DNA from: DATMGU01 sp035555315
Lineage (GTDB): Bacteria > Pseudomonadota > Alphaproteobacteria > ATCC43930 > CGMCC-115725
Length of the DNA stretch: 64,000 nt
Assembly (NCBI GenBank): GCA_035555315.1
Contig: DATMGU010000014.1
Span: forward strand, 62,001-126,000
Reading direction: 5' to 3'
Positions 52,155 through 61,515 of this stretch are shown in pieces. The notes beneath the pieces are model-generated. The model was given only the letters and a program-made list of their open reading frames with translations. It did not search any database and was not told the origin of the DNA. Made by a program: the position numbers and the translations under genes. The first letter of the stretch is position 1; each line of letters begins with the position of its first letter.

Positions 52155-54485
52155 ATGGTGGTCGATACTCGGGAGGTTCCGGCGACAACCGATACGGTCG
52201 ATCTGGCGATCGCCGGCATGACTTGCGCGTCTTGCGTCGCCCGGGTTGAGCGCGCGATGCGCGATATTCCCGGCGTGGCCGACGTGTCGGTCAACCTGGC
52301 GACCGAGCGGGCGCGCGTGCGGCTGTCCGGACCGTTCGCCTCCGCCAGCCTCGCTCAGGCGCTGACCCAGGCGATCGACCGGGCGGGATATGACGCCACC
52401 CTGCTGACCCCCGAGCGGCGGCGACTGGACCAGCGATCGGCGGACACCCGATCGACCGGTCCCGTCTGGCTCCAGCTGGGGCCGGTTCTGTTGGGCATGG
52501 TTCTGGCGGCACCGCTCGTCCTGCCCATGCTGCTCGGCCTGGTCGGTATTCCGATGATGCTGCCGGGATGGCTGCAGCTCGCGCTCGCGACGCCGATTCA
52601 GATCGGTCTGGGCGCCCGCTTTTATCGGGCGGGATGGCGCGCACTCCGTGCTGGCAGCGGCAATATGGATCTGCTGGTGGCGCTCGGCACCAGTGCTGCT
52701 TACGGCTTCAGCCTCGCACGCTGGCTTGTCGCGACGCCGGGGTCGATGCCCGAGCTGTATTTCGAGGTCTCGGCGGTGGTCATCGTCCTGGTGCTGCTGG
52801 GTAAATGGCTGGAACGCCGGGCGACCGATCGCACCGCCGAGGCGCTACGCCTGCTGGGCCGGCTGCTTCCCGATACCGCGCGGCGGCGACGGGACGATGT
52901 CGAACAGGACGTGCCGGTCGAGCGACTGGCGGTCGGTGATATCATCGTCGTCCGCCCGGGCGAGCGTATCCCGGCCGATGGGACCGTGCTCGAAGGGGAG
53001 AGCGAGGTCGACGAGGCGTTGCTGACCGGCGAAAGCATGCCGCTGCCGAAAACCCGAGGGACTCGCGTGACCGGCGGCGCGATCAATGGCGACGGACGAT
53101 TGATCGTCGAGGTGACGGCCGTCGGGGCGGAGACCATGCTGGCCCGCATCATCCGGCTGGTCGAAGACGCCCAGGCCGCTAAGGCGCCGATCCAGCGGTT
53201 GGTCGATCGGGTCAGCGCCGTCTTCGTGCCCGTGGTGATCGGCCTCGCCGTCGTGACGTTTCTCGGCTGGTGGTTCGCAACAGGCGATGCCGCGCGCGCG
53301 CTCATCGACGCGGTCGCCGTGCTGGTCATCGCCTGCCCCTGCTCGCTCGGCCTGGCGACGCCGACCGCGATCATGGCCGGGACGGGAGCCGGTGCCCGAC
53401 ACGGCATCCTGATCCGCGACGCCACGGCGCTGGAGACGGCGCATCGGGTCGATACGATCGCCTTCGACAAGACCGGCACCCTTACCACGGGACGCCCGGC
53501 GATCACCGATTTGCTGCCCATCGGCATCGACGAGACCGAGCTGGTTCGATTGGCCGTCGGGTTGCAGCAGGGCAGCGAGCATCCGCTGGCCCGCGCCGTG
53601 ATCGATGCCGCCAGCCGCCGCGGCATAGCGGTGCCATCCGCCAGCATGATCGCCGCCCTGCCGGGCCGGGGCATCGCCGGGACGGTCGAGGGTCGGGCGC
53701 TGCGGCTGGGCAGCCGTCGGTCGCTCGAGGAAATGGCGGATTGGGGTGGTATCCCGGCCGAGGTGTCGGAGTGGCTCGCTTCCGTCGAAAGCGCCGGGCG
53801 GACCGTGTCGTACCTCGTCGAGCTCGCCACGCCGCCGCGATTGCTCGGCGCGATCGCTTTCGGCGATGCGTTGAAGCCGAGCTCGGCCGAGGCGGTCGGC
53901 CGCCTGCGCGCCGCCGGGTTTCGGACGGTGTTGTTGACGGGGGACAGCCGGGCAAGTGCCGAAGCCGTGGCGCATGTGCTGGGGATCGAGACCGTCGAGG
54001 CCGAGATGCTGCCCGGCGAAAAAGCCGCCGCGGTGGCCCGGCTGCGTGCCGCCGGTCGGGTCGTGGCGATGGTCGGCGACGGCATCAACGACGCGCCGGC
54101 GCTGGGGGCGGCCGATGTGGGGATCGCGCTGGCGACCGGCACGGATATCGCCATCCAGGCCGCCGGCATCACCTTGATGCGCGGCGACCCGATGTTGGTC
54201 GCCGATGCGCTCGATCTTGCCCGGCGGACCGCGGCGAAAATCCGCCAGGGCCTGTTCTGGGCGGTCATTTATAACGTGATCGGCATCCCGCTCGCCGCCT
54301 GTGGGGTGCTCAGCCCGACGATCGCCGGTGCCGCGATGGCGTTCAGCAGCGTCAGCGTCGTCGTCAACGCGCTGGCCCTGCGCCGCTGGCGGCCCAGAAC
54401 CGGCGTTGGAGGGACTGGCGTTCAAGGGACTGGCGCCCGGCCGGCCGGCGTGCCGGCAAGCGGCGTATCGGGAGAGATCGCATGA
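52155..54485 (+). CDS. copA: copper-exporting P1B-type ATPase
   Basis: A 776-residue P-type ATPase. One N-terminal heavy-metal domain has GMTCASC (Cys24, Cys27). The actuator domain contains LLTGESMP. The membrane metal site is CPC near residue 396, the phosphorylation site DKTGT near 438, the SEHPLA His-Pro follows near 475, and the hinge is VGDGINDAPAL. The late membrane Tyr-Asn (IYNVIG) and Met-x2-Ser-Ser (MAFSSVS) residues mark Cu(I) specificity. A Gly/Val/Pro-rich tail of about 30 residues ends it. It is coupled to cueR by a four-base overlap. Confidence 0.95.
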   Translation: MVVDTREVPATTDTVDLAIAGMTCASCVARVERAMRDIPGVADVSVNLATERARVRLSGPFASASLAQALTQAIDRAGYDATLLTPERRRLDQRSADTRSTGPVWLQLGPVLLGMVLAAPLVLPMLLGLVGIPMMLPGWLQLALATPIQIGLGARFYRAGWRALRAGSGNMDLLVALGTSAAYGFSLARWLVATPGSMPELYFEVSAVVIVLVLLGKWLERRATDRTAEALRLLGRLLPDTARRRRDDVEQDVPVERLAVGDIIVVRPGERIPADGTVLEGESEVDEALLTGESMPLPKTRGTRVTGGAINGDGRLIVEVTAVGAETMLARIIRLVEDAQAAKAPIQRLVDRVSAVFVPVVIGLAVVTFLGWWFATGDAARALIDAVAVLVIACPCSLGLATPTAIMAGTGAGARHGILIRDATALETAHRVDTIAFDKTGTLTTGRPAITDLLPIGIDETELVRLAVGLQQGSEHPLARAVIDAASRRGIAVPSASMIAALPGRGIAGTVEGRALRLGSRRSLEEMADWGGIPAEVSEWLASVESAGRTVSYLVELATPPRLLGAIAFGDALKPSSAEAVGRLRAAGFRTVLLTGDSRASAEAVAHVLGIETVEAEMLPGEKAAAVARLRAAGRVVAMVGDGINDAPALGAADVGIALATGTDIAIQAAGITLMRGDPMLVADALDLARRTAAKIRQGLFWAVIYNVIGIPLAACGVLSPTIAGAAMAFSSVSVVVNALALRRWRPRTGVGGTGVQGTGARPAGVPASGVSGEIA

Positions 54486-54892
54486 ATATCGGCGAGGTCG
54501 CGGCGGCATCCGGCGTTTCGGCCAAGATGATCCGCTATTACGAAAGCATCGCGCTCATCCCGCCGGTGGGACGCAGCGCCGGGGGCTATCGCGTCTATCA
54601 GGCGCCGGATATCGACACGCTGCGGTTCATCCACAGCGCGCGGCGGGTGGGATTCCCAGTCGAGCGGATTCGCCGGTTGCTGGCGTTGTGGCGCGACAAG
54701 GGCCGTGCCAGCGCGGATGTGAAAAGCCTGGCGGCGGCGCATATCGCCGATCTCGACCGCCAGATCGGCGACCTGCAGGCCATGCGGCGCAGCCTGGAAC
54801 ATCTGGCGGCGCGATGCCACGGCGACGACCGCCCGGACTGCCCGATTCTCGACGGGCTGGCCGATCCGGTTCCTTTAGGGCGCGTCGGCTAG
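54482..54892 (+). CDS. cueR: copper-responsive MerR-family regulator
   Basis: A 136-residue MerR-type activator. The winged helix-turn-helix spans about residues 1-70 (MNIGEVAAASGVSAKMIRYYE), followed by a dimerisation helix. The Cu(I)-binding loop is C112-HGDDRPD-C120, and Ser77, typical of monovalent-metal CueR proteins, is present. It should activate copA through the long-spacer promoter at 52085. The start overlaps the copA stop (ATGA). Its 3' end overlaps the end of the convergent wzt by 18 bases. Confidence 0.92.
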   Translation: MNIGEVAAASGVSAKMIRYYESIALIPPVGRSAGGYRVYQAPDIDTLRFIHSARRVGFPVERIRRLLALWRDKGRASADVKSLAAAHIADLDRQIGDLQAMRRSLEHLAARCHGDDRPDCPILDGLADPVPLGRVG

Positions 54893-55624
54893 ATACTGGT
54901 CCAGCACCTGATCGATCGGGCCGCCGCCCCGCACGGCGCCGGCGTTCATGTAGATCGCCTTGTTGCACCATTCGCGCATCAGTTGATCGCTGTGGCTCGC
55001 CAGGACGAGGATGCTGGAGCGGTTGACGAATTCGGCGAGACGCCGCCGCGCCTTGTCCAGGAAATGCGCGTCGCCGGCCATGATCCACTCGTCCATCAGC
55101 AGGATTTCCGGCGCGATGCAGGTCGATACGGCGAAGGCCAACCGCATGATCATGCCCGAGGAATAGGTCCGCATCGGCATGTCCAGATAGGCGCCAAGCT
55201 CGGTGAATTCGGCGATCTCGGCGACCTTGCCGCGGATCTCCTCGACTTTCAGCCCCAGATACAGGCCGCGCAGCAGGATGTTGTCGTAGCCCGTCGCGTC
55301 CAGATCCATGCCGAATCCGACATCGAACAGCGGACAGATATGCCCATCGACATAGACATGCCCCCGCGTCGGCTCATAGACGCCGGCCATGACGCGCAGC
55401 AGCGTCGTCTTGCCGGCACCGTTGGGGCCGACCAGGCCGACCCGGTCGCCGTGCTGGATCGACAGGCTGACATCCTTGACCGCCTCGATATTGATGCGGT
55501 TCGAGGCGTCATGGGCGACCTTGCCGCCGGTGCCGCGCCACAGCAGGCTTTTCTTCAAGGATCGGCTGCCGCCCTGATATAGCGGAAACTCGATGGTGAC
55601 GGCGTCGAAAACGATCGAAGACAT
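54875..55624 (-). CDS. wzt: polysaccharide ABC exporter ATPase (Wzt-type)
   Basis: A 249-residue ABC ATPase for export of O-antigen or capsule. Walker A is GPNGAGKT near residue 70. The DVGFGMDLDATGYDNILLRG block is characteristic of Wzt, the signature is MRTYSSGMIMRLAFAVS, and Walker B is EILLMDEWIMAGD. It ends directly after the nucleotide-binding domain. The C-terminal carbohydrate-recognition domain of longer Wzt proteins is absent, so export may not depend on a modified chain end. It lies seven bases after the permease gene. Confidence 0.9.
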   Translation of the reverse strand: MSSIVFDAVTIEFPLYQGGSRSLKKSLLWRGTGGKVAHDASNRINIEAVKDVSLSIQHGDRVGLVGPNGAGKTTLLRVMAGVYEPTRGHVYVDGHICPLFDVGFGMDLDATGYDNILLRGLYLGLKVEEIRGKVAEIAEFTELGAYLDMPMRTYSSGMIMRLAFAVSTCIAPEILLMDEWIMAGDAHFLDKARRRLAEFVNRSSILVLASHSDQLMREWCNKAIYMNAGAVRGGGPIDQVLDQYLADAP

Positions 55625-55631
55625 GGTTTGG

Positions 55632-56522
55632 TCAGAGCCAGTATGCGAGGCGGCGACGGAACCGCGCGAAAAAGGCAAAGGTGAAGCCCCAGCCGACGAT
55701 CAGCAAGCCGATCGCCACCAGCCAGTTGGACGTCGACGGCGCCTGGCCCAACAGCGGGCTGCGGATCAGCTGCATGAAATGGAACACCGGGTTGATCTCG
55801 GCCAGTATGACCCGGTTGCCGAGGGCTTCCGGTCGCCAGAAGATCGGGCTGAGGAAGAACACCACCTGCAAAAGACTGCCGATCAACATGCCGATGTCGC
55901 GGAACCGCGCGCATAGCATGCCGAGCAGCAGCATGATCCAGGTCGCGTTCAGCGCCAGCAGGATGAAACCGGGGATCACCAGCAGACCGGTGGCGCCCGG
56001 CCAGATCCGGAAGATCAGCGCCACCACGATATAGACCACGATGTTGTGGCCGAAGATCATGATGTTGCGCGTCAATGTTCGGAAGACATGGATGCTCAGC
56101 GGCACGCGGACCTGTTTGATCAACGCCTCGGCGCTGGTCAGGCAGATGCAGCCATCGGTTACCAGCGTCGATACCAGCCCCCAGATCAGCAGGCCGAGCG
56201 ACAGATACGGCAGGTAATCCGCGAGCGGCACATGAAAGAGCGCCGAATAGAGCGGTCCCATCGCCCCGATCATGACGCCCATGCTGAGCGTGATCCAGAG
56301 CGGCCCAAGCATGGAGCGCCGATAGCGTTGACGGATATCCTGCCAGGCCAGCACGCGCCACAGCTCCCACCGCTTCAAGCCGCCGATCAGGTCGTCGGCG
56401 GCGAGCCGGGTTTCCGAGGGGATTGGCGGCGGCACGAAGTCGGCAGGGAGTTTGGCGATATCGAAGCCGGCCGCCTCGGTCTGGCCGAGGCTGGCGGGCG
56501 GGTAGGCGGCGGGTTGTGACAT
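55632..56522 (-). CDS. wzm: polysaccharide ABC exporter permease (Wzm-type)
   Basis: A 296-residue ABC-2 permease. A cytoplasmic N-terminal segment of about 60 residues precedes WRVLAWQDIRQRYRRSMLGPLWITLSMG, the family's amphipathic start. About six membrane helices follow, with NPVFHFMQLIRSPLLG near the end. It forms the channel with Wzt for moving undecaprenyl-linked polysaccharide across the inner membrane. The ATG at 56522 fits the length; a longer frame starting at 56690 lacks support. It is divergent from the methyltransferase gene at 56793. Confidence 0.9.
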   Translation of the reverse strand: MSQPAAYPPASLGQTEAAGFDIAKLPADFVPPPIPSETRLAADDLIGGLKRWELWRVLAWQDIRQRYRRSMLGPLWITLSMGVMIGAMGPLYSALFHVPLADYLPYLSLGLLIWGLVSTLVTDGCICLTSAEALIKQVRVPLSIHVFRTLTRNIMIFGHNIVVYIVVALIFRIWPGATGLLVIPGFILLALNATWIMLLLGMLCARFRDIGMLIGSLLQVVFFLSPIFWRPEALGNRVILAEINPVFHFMQLIRSPLLGQAPSTSNWLVAIGLLIVGWGFTFAFFARFRRRLAYWL

Positions 56523-56792
56523 GTAGCGCGTGTACTCTTCAGACGGTCCGCTCGGCCTTGCGAGCCGCGGATGTCGGTCGGAAATCGCATTTTTGCGAGG
56601 GCGCACCGTACAGGCTTGGCGAACCGGTCGCAACCACCGCCCCGTAATGCCTCGGTAACGGCAGGGGCGAGACGCCAACGGCTTTGACAAGCACGCCGGT
56701 TCCTCCTAGACCGGCGCTTGCGCTCCTCCCGGAGCGGCGGACGAGTTGTCTTCGCGCCGCGTCACCCCCCGCGAGACCAGTCTCCGACAGCG

Positions 56793-57740
56793 ATGGCTCA
56801 ATCCACGTCCCTTTGGCAGCGCGCCTGCGATTCGCTGCGCTACCGCATCTGCGACGGCTGGCGGCGGCTTCATCCTCGCCGGCTGCCCGGCAATCGGCAT
56901 GCCCGGGTGCTGTTGCCGCTGGATTATCCGCCGTCGCGCGCGGCCGTCTCGCGCTGGGGGACAAACCAGCCGCCGATTCCGGCCCTGGTCACGCTGTTCG
57001 GCGCGGGCGCTCAGGCCCAGGCGCGCATGCTCGACGGCCTGCGCCGGTTCTCTCCCGATCTCGCCCGCATCGGGCGTCGCTATACGCGGCGCGGCGCGGC
57101 CGTGCCCGGCTGGCTCGGCGGGGCAATGACGCCTATCGACGCGGCCTTGCTCTATGTCTTCCTGCGCGACTATCGCCCGGCGACCTATCTGGAGATCGGC
57201 TCCGGCGTCTCGACCTCTTTCGCGCGCCGCGCGATCACGGATGGCGGACTCGCCACGCGCATCGTCTCGATCGATCCGGCGCCGCGGGCGGCCATCAACG
57301 ATATCTGCGACGAGATCGTGCGCGACGGCCTGGAAACCGTGGACCTGACGGTGTTCGATCGGCTGCTGCCCGGCGATATCGTGTTTCTCGATGGCAGCCA
57401 CCGGTCGTTCATGAATTCGGACGTCACCGTCTTCATGATCGACGTGCTGCCCCGCCTGAAGCCGGGCGTGATCGTCCATATTCATGACATCTTCCTGCCC
57501 GACGACTACCCGGATTCTTTCAAGACCTGGTACTGGAACGAACAATATCTGGTTGCGACCTATCTGATGGGTCACCGTCATCGCATCGAGGTGCTGATGC
57601 CCTCGCATTATATTTCCGGGCAAACCGGGTTCGCGGCGATCCTGGCGGCACCGCCGGTCGATCTCGGCCCGCGCAACGACGGCTGGCGACAGGGTGGCTC
57701 GCTATGGTTCACCCATACAGCACCCTTCGATCCGGCGTGA
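56793..57740 (+). CDS. class I SAM methyltransferase (Methyltransf_24-like)
   Basis: A 315-residue protein. The SAM-binding motif I is YLEIGSGVSTSFARR near residue 131, then an acidic motif II (VSIDPAPR) and FLDGSHRSFMN, as in the Methyltransf_24 family. The first 100 residues are basic and not assigned. It is the first rightward gene of the polysaccharide locus and may methylate a sugar hydroxyl or chain end. The acceptor is unknown. Confidence 0.78.
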   Translation: MAQSTSLWQRACDSLRYRICDGWRRLHPRRLPGNRHARVLLPLDYPPSRAAVSRWGTNQPPIPALVTLFGAGAQAQARMLDGLRRFSPDLARIGRRYTRRGAAVPGWLGGAMTPIDAALLYVFLRDYRPATYLEIGSGVSTSFARRAITDGGLATRIVSIDPAPRAAINDICDEIVRDGLETVDLTVFDRLLPGDIVFLDGSHRSFMNSDVTVFMIDVLPRLKPGVIVHIHDIFLPDDYPDSFKTWYWNEQYLVATYLMGHRHRIEVLMPSHYISGQTGFAAILAAPPVDLGPRNDGWRQGGSLWFTHTAPFDPA

Positions 57741-57764
57741 GGTGGTCAGCGTGAGGCCGCCAGA

Positions 57765-59144
57765 GTGACTGGGTCGGCCGCGGGCATGCATCTGGCGATC
57801 GTCGATCATTCGCTGCGGGATGGTGGCGGACATCATTACGAATATGACAGCGCCATTGCCGCCGCGGCGGCCGAGCGCGGCATGACCGTGACCGTGCTCG
57901 CCAATAGCACCTATGACGCTCCCGAGCAGTCGATGGCGCTGGCCGGGACGGTCCTGCCGTGGTTTCGGCAGAGCTTCTACGAGATGGCCGAGGGCGGCGC
58001 GCTGCGGCGTCTCGTCTATCCGCTGCTATCGGCGCTGCCGCCGGCCCTGGCGAGGTCCGTTCATCTGGCGCTGCGTCGGATCTGGGACCAGCGGCGGCGC
58101 AACCCGTTGCGGGCCGCCGCCAACGGATTCGGCGTGGACATGATGGCGGCGATCGACACGCGGCGGCTTGGCGCTGGCGATCATGTGCTGGTTCATACGC
58201 TCAATCTCGACGATTTGCAGTCGGTCGCGGCGGCGTTGATCGATCCGTCGCTCGATCCGGCTCGGCTGCCGGCGATTCATCTGGTGTTGCGCCGCACGGT
58301 CGCCGAGATGGCCGCCGGCCGGCCGCAAGGCCAGCGGCCCGGCGATGTGCTCAACCGGCTCGCCGCCGCCGGCCTGGGCGCCTGGCCGATCCGAATCTGG
58401 TCCGACACGACGGAGCTTGCCGCCGATTACGCTGATCTATCGCCCTTGCCGGTCGGGGTCCTGCCCATCGCGTTCCGCCAGGACATGTTGCTGGCGGCCC
58501 TCGCGGATCATGCCGCCAGGACGCTTGCTGCCGAGTCCGGCGCTGACCGGCCGGTGACGATCGGCTATCTGGGCAATGCCAGGCTGGAAAAAGGGTTTCA
58601 ATACCTGCCCGCGATGGTCGACGCCGTTCTGGCGCATCCGCGCCACGGCCGGCGCGTTCGTTTCGTCGTGCAATGCGGCCTCAACATCGAGGGGGGCGAG
58701 CCGGGCATCCTTGCCGCCCGGCGACACCTCGCGGGGCTACCGGACCACCGGGTCCAACTGGTCGACGGGGTGCCGGATGCCGCGGCGTATTATCGCTTGC
58801 TCGCCGATCTCGATATCGTCCTACTGCCCTACGAGGCGGCCAGTTATCGCACGCGCAGCTCGGGGATCCTGGCCCAGGCGCTCGCCGCCGGATGCCCGGT
58901 GCTGGTGCCCGCCGGCACCTGGATGGCCGGCCAAATCGACCAGTATCGCGGCCGCTGCTTCGACGATTCGCGGCAGTTGTCCGGCATCCTTATCGAGATG
59001 CTCGATGATCTGCCGTCGCTCTCGGCACAGGCCGCCGACGCCGCGCCGGCATGGCGCCGGCGGCATGCTCCCGCCCAGTTCATCGATCTCTTAGTCAACT
59101 CAGTCGAGGCTGAAGCTCGCACCGATCCGGGATGCCGCGATTAG
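57765..59144 (+). CDS. glycosyltransferase (GT4-like, GT-B fold)
   Basis: A 459-residue protein with a GT-B layout. The N-terminal domain has VDHSLRDGGGHHYEYDSAIA near residue 13. The C-terminal domain has GYLGNARLEKGFQYLPAMVDAV near residue 268, then DIVLLPYEAASYRTRSSGILAQALAAGCPVLVP, the nucleotide-sugar-binding Glu-rich region of GT4 enzymes in altered form. It would add a sugar during repeat-unit assembly. The start is a GTG with GAGG nine bases upstream; the ATG seven codons later (57786) is an alternative. Confidence 0.82.
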   Translation: MTGSAAGMHLAIVDHSLRDGGGHHYEYDSAIAAAAAERGMTVTVLANSTYDAPEQSMALAGTVLPWFRQSFYEMAEGGALRRLVYPLLSALPPALARSVHLALRRIWDQRRRNPLRAAANGFGVDMMAAIDTRRLGAGDHVLVHTLNLDDLQSVAAALIDPSLDPARLPAIHLVLRRTVAEMAAGRPQGQRPGDVLNRLAAAGLGAWPIRIWSDTTELAADYADLSPLPVGVLPIAFRQDMLLAALADHAARTLAAESGADRPVTIGYLGNARLEKGFQYLPAMVDAVLAHPRHGRRVRFVVQCGLNIEGGEPGILAARRHLAGLPDHRVQLVDGVPDAAAYYRLLADLDIVLLPYEAASYRTRSSGILAQALAAGCPVLVPAGTWMAGQIDQYRGRCFDDSRQLSGILIEMLDDLPSLSAQAADAAPAWRRRHAPAQFIDLLVNSVEAEARTDPGCRD

Positions 59145-59315
59145 CGCGCTTCGCCGGCGATCCGATCATTCCGGCGTGCTGATGGTTGCGCGGCTCGATA
59201 GGGCGGTGCTACATCCGGCCAATAGGTGCACAATTGAGTGTTAAAGCATGATGGGCGACCGCACTTGATGCGGTGCCGACCACGCTATCGGCTTCATTCG
59301 ACGTAGGGAAGATTG

Positions 59316-60248
59316 ATGCGTATTCTGGTAACCGGCGGTGGTGGCTACATCGGTAGCGTTTTGGTGCCCACCTTACTCGATGCCGGCCATGCGGTGACGG
59401 TGCTTGATACCTTCGCCGGCGGCGGGACGGAACTTGCCACCGCTTGCGCCCATGAGGCGTTCGAGCCGGTGCGCGGCGATGCGCGGGACGAGCGGCTGCT
59501 CGACCGGCTGGTGCCCAAGGCCGATATCATCATTCCGCTGGCGGCTCTGGTCGGTGCCCCGCTCTGCGCGCGCGACCAGATCGGCGCCACGTCGATCAAC
59601 CGCGATGCCATCCTGGCCTTGGTGAAGCGCATTTCCTCCGATCAGCGGATCATCTACCCGACGACCAATTCTGGCTATGGCGTCGGCGCCAAGGATGCGT
59701 TCTGCACCGAGGAAACGCCGCTCAACCCGATTTCGCTCTACGGCACGACCAAGGTCGAGGCCGAACGGGCGGTGCTGGATAGCGGCCGGGGCATCACCGT
59801 GCGGCTGGCGACGGTATTCGGCATGGCGCCGCGCATGCGCATCGATCTCCTGGTCAACGATTTCACCCATCGGGCGGTGAACGACCGGGCGCTGGTGATC
59901 TTCGAAGGGCATTTCCGGCGCAACTACATCCATATCCGGGATGTGGTGAAGGCGTTCATGCATGCGATCGCCAATTACGATAAAATGCGGGGCGAGCCCT
60001 ACAATGTCGGCCTGTCCGACGCCAACCTATCGAAGCTCGAACTCTGCGAACGTATCAAGCGGCACGTGCCGAATTTCGCCTTTCTGGAGGCGCCGATCGG
60101 CGAGGATCCGGACAAGCGCGATTACATCGTCTCGAACGCCAAGATCGAGGCGACCGGCTATCGGCCGGACTGGTCGCTCGATCGCGGCATTCTCGAATTG
60201 ATCAAGGGCTACCAGATGCTGCGTAACAGCCGGTTCTCCAATGTCTGA
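59316..60248 (+). CDS. NAD-dependent nucleotide-sugar epimerase/dehydratase
   Basis: A 310-residue extended SDR. TGGGGYIGS is at the N-terminus; the active site has TNSGYG (Thr/Ser) and YGTTK (Tyr-x3-Lys). NYIHIRDVVKAFMHAI and the late YIVSNAKIEATGYRP segment match bacterial nucleotide-sugar epimerases in polysaccharide loci. AGGGAAG lies five bases before the ATG. Its end overlaps the C-methyltransferase start by eight bases, suggesting the two act in sequence. Confidence 0.87.
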   Translation: MRILVTGGGGYIGSVLVPTLLDAGHAVTVLDTFAGGGTELATACAHEAFEPVRGDARDERLLDRLVPKADIIIPLAALVGAPLCARDQIGATSINRDAILALVKRISSDQRIIYPTTNSGYGVGAKDAFCTEETPLNPISLYGTTKVEAERAVLDSGRGITVRLATVFGMAPRMRIDLLVNDFTHRAVNDRALVIFEGHFRRNYIHIRDVVKAFMHAIANYDKMRGEPYNVGLSDANLSKLELCERIKRHVPNFAFLEAPIGEDPDKRDYIVSNAKIEATGYRPDWSLDRGILELIKGYQMLRNSRFSNV

Positions 60249-61515
60249 CGCCGACGCATCCAAGGTGGCCGCGGGTCAACGCATGGACGTCACCTGTCGG
60301 ATCTGCGGCGGGCGGCATGTCGAATTGTTCCTCGATCTGGGCGACCAGCCGCATTGCAACCGGCTGATCCCGCCGGCGCGCGCGGCGGAGCGGGAGCCGC
60401 ATTACCCGCTGCGCACCGGGTTCTGCCATGACTGCACCTTGGTCCAGATCGATCACACGATCCCCAAGGAGAACATGTTTTCCGACTATCCTTACGTGTC
60501 GGGCACCACCAAGACGCTGGTCCAGCACTTCAAGGATACGTCCGAGCGGCTGATCCAGACCTATGAGCTGAAAGCCGGGGATCTGGTCGTCGATATCGGC
60601 AGCAACGACGGCTCCTGGATCGCGCAGTACCAGCCCTTCGGGTTGAAGGTATTGGGCGTCGAGGCGGCGGAGAACGTCGCCACGATGGCCTTGGAGCAGG
60701 GCCGCCCAACGATCAACCGGTTCTTCAACGAGGAAACCGCGCAGCATATCCTCGATACCGAGGGTGGTGCCGCCCTGGTGACGGCGGCCGGCGTGTTCTT
60801 CCATTTGGAAGAATTGCACAGCGTGGTGCGCGGTATCCACAAGCTGATCGGCGAGGATGGCGTGTTCGTCGTCCAGGCCATCTACCTGGGCGGGATGATC
60901 GAAAACCTCGCCTTCGACCAGATCTATCACGAGCATCTCTGCTACTACACGCTGCGCTCGCTGGAGCGGCTGTTCCTGATCCACGGGCTGGAGGCGTTCG
61001 ACGCTCGCGTGGTGCCGATCCATGGCGGCTCGATCGAGGTGCATGCGGCGCGCGTCGGCCGTCGTAAGGCGACACCGGCATTGGCCGAATTCCGTGCCAT
61101 GGAGACGGCGAAGGGCTATGGGGAGCTCTCGACCTATCAGCGTTTCGCGACGCGGGTCTGGGATCTGAAGCGGCGCTTGGTCGGGCTCCTGGAAGAATGG
61201 CGTACCGCCGGCAAGAGCGTCTGGGCCTATGGCGCCCCCGCCAAGGGCGCCACCCTGTTGAACTCCTTCGGCATCGGTCCCGATCTGGTGCAACAGGCGG
61301 TCGAGAAGAACCCGATGAAGATCGGCTTCGCCATGCCCGGCTCCCGGATTCCGATCATGGCCGAGGGGGCGACCCGCCCGGATGGCTATCTGGTGCTGGC
61401 CTGGAACTTCCTGCCGGAGTTTCTGGAGAAGGAGCGCGCCTATCTCGAGCAAGGCGGCGCGCTCATCACGCCCGTGCCTAAGGTCGAGGTGATCACCCGC
61501 GACAGCGCACGGTGA
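60241..61515 (+). CDS. sugar C-methyltransferase (NovU/TylC3 type)
   Basis: A 424-residue SAM enzyme with the three-part layout of C-methyltransferases for deoxy-sugars. A zinc-binding N-terminus has CRICGG and FCHDC pairs. The SAM domain starts with VVDIGSNDGSWI near residue 118. A C-terminal domain contains SVWAYGAPAKGATLLNSFGI near 325. The active-site segment DQIYHEHLCYYT matches the His-Glu-His of the family. It would add a methyl branch to a keto-sugar nucleotide. It is flanked by SDR genes with which it overlaps by eight and one bases. Confidence 0.87.
   Translation: MSDADASKVAAGQRMDVTCRICGGRHVELFLDLGDQPHCNRLIPPARAAEREPHYPLRTGFCHDCTLVQIDHTIPKENMFSDYPYVSGTTKTLVQHFKDTSERLIQTYELKAGDLVVDIGSNDGSWIAQYQPFGLKVLGVEAAENVATMALEQGRPTINRFFNEETAQHILDTEGGAALVTAAGVFFHLEELHSVVRGIHKLIGEDGVFVVQAIYLGGMIENLAFDQIYHEHLCYYTLRSLERLFLIHGLEAFDARVVPIHGGSIEVHAARVGRRKATPALAEFRAMETAKGYGELSTYQRFATRVWDLKRRLVGLLEEWRTAGKSVWAYGAPAKGATLLNSFGIGPDLVQQAVEKNPMKIGFAMPGSRIPIMAEGATRPDGYLVLAWNFLPEFLEKERAYLEQGGALITPVPKVEVITRDSAR

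Noticed and set aside
52700..54509. Minus-strand reading frames of more than 500 codons opposite copA
   Set aside because: copA has every catalytic motif. The opposite frames are Ser/Arg/Pro-rich, family-less and overlap it completely.
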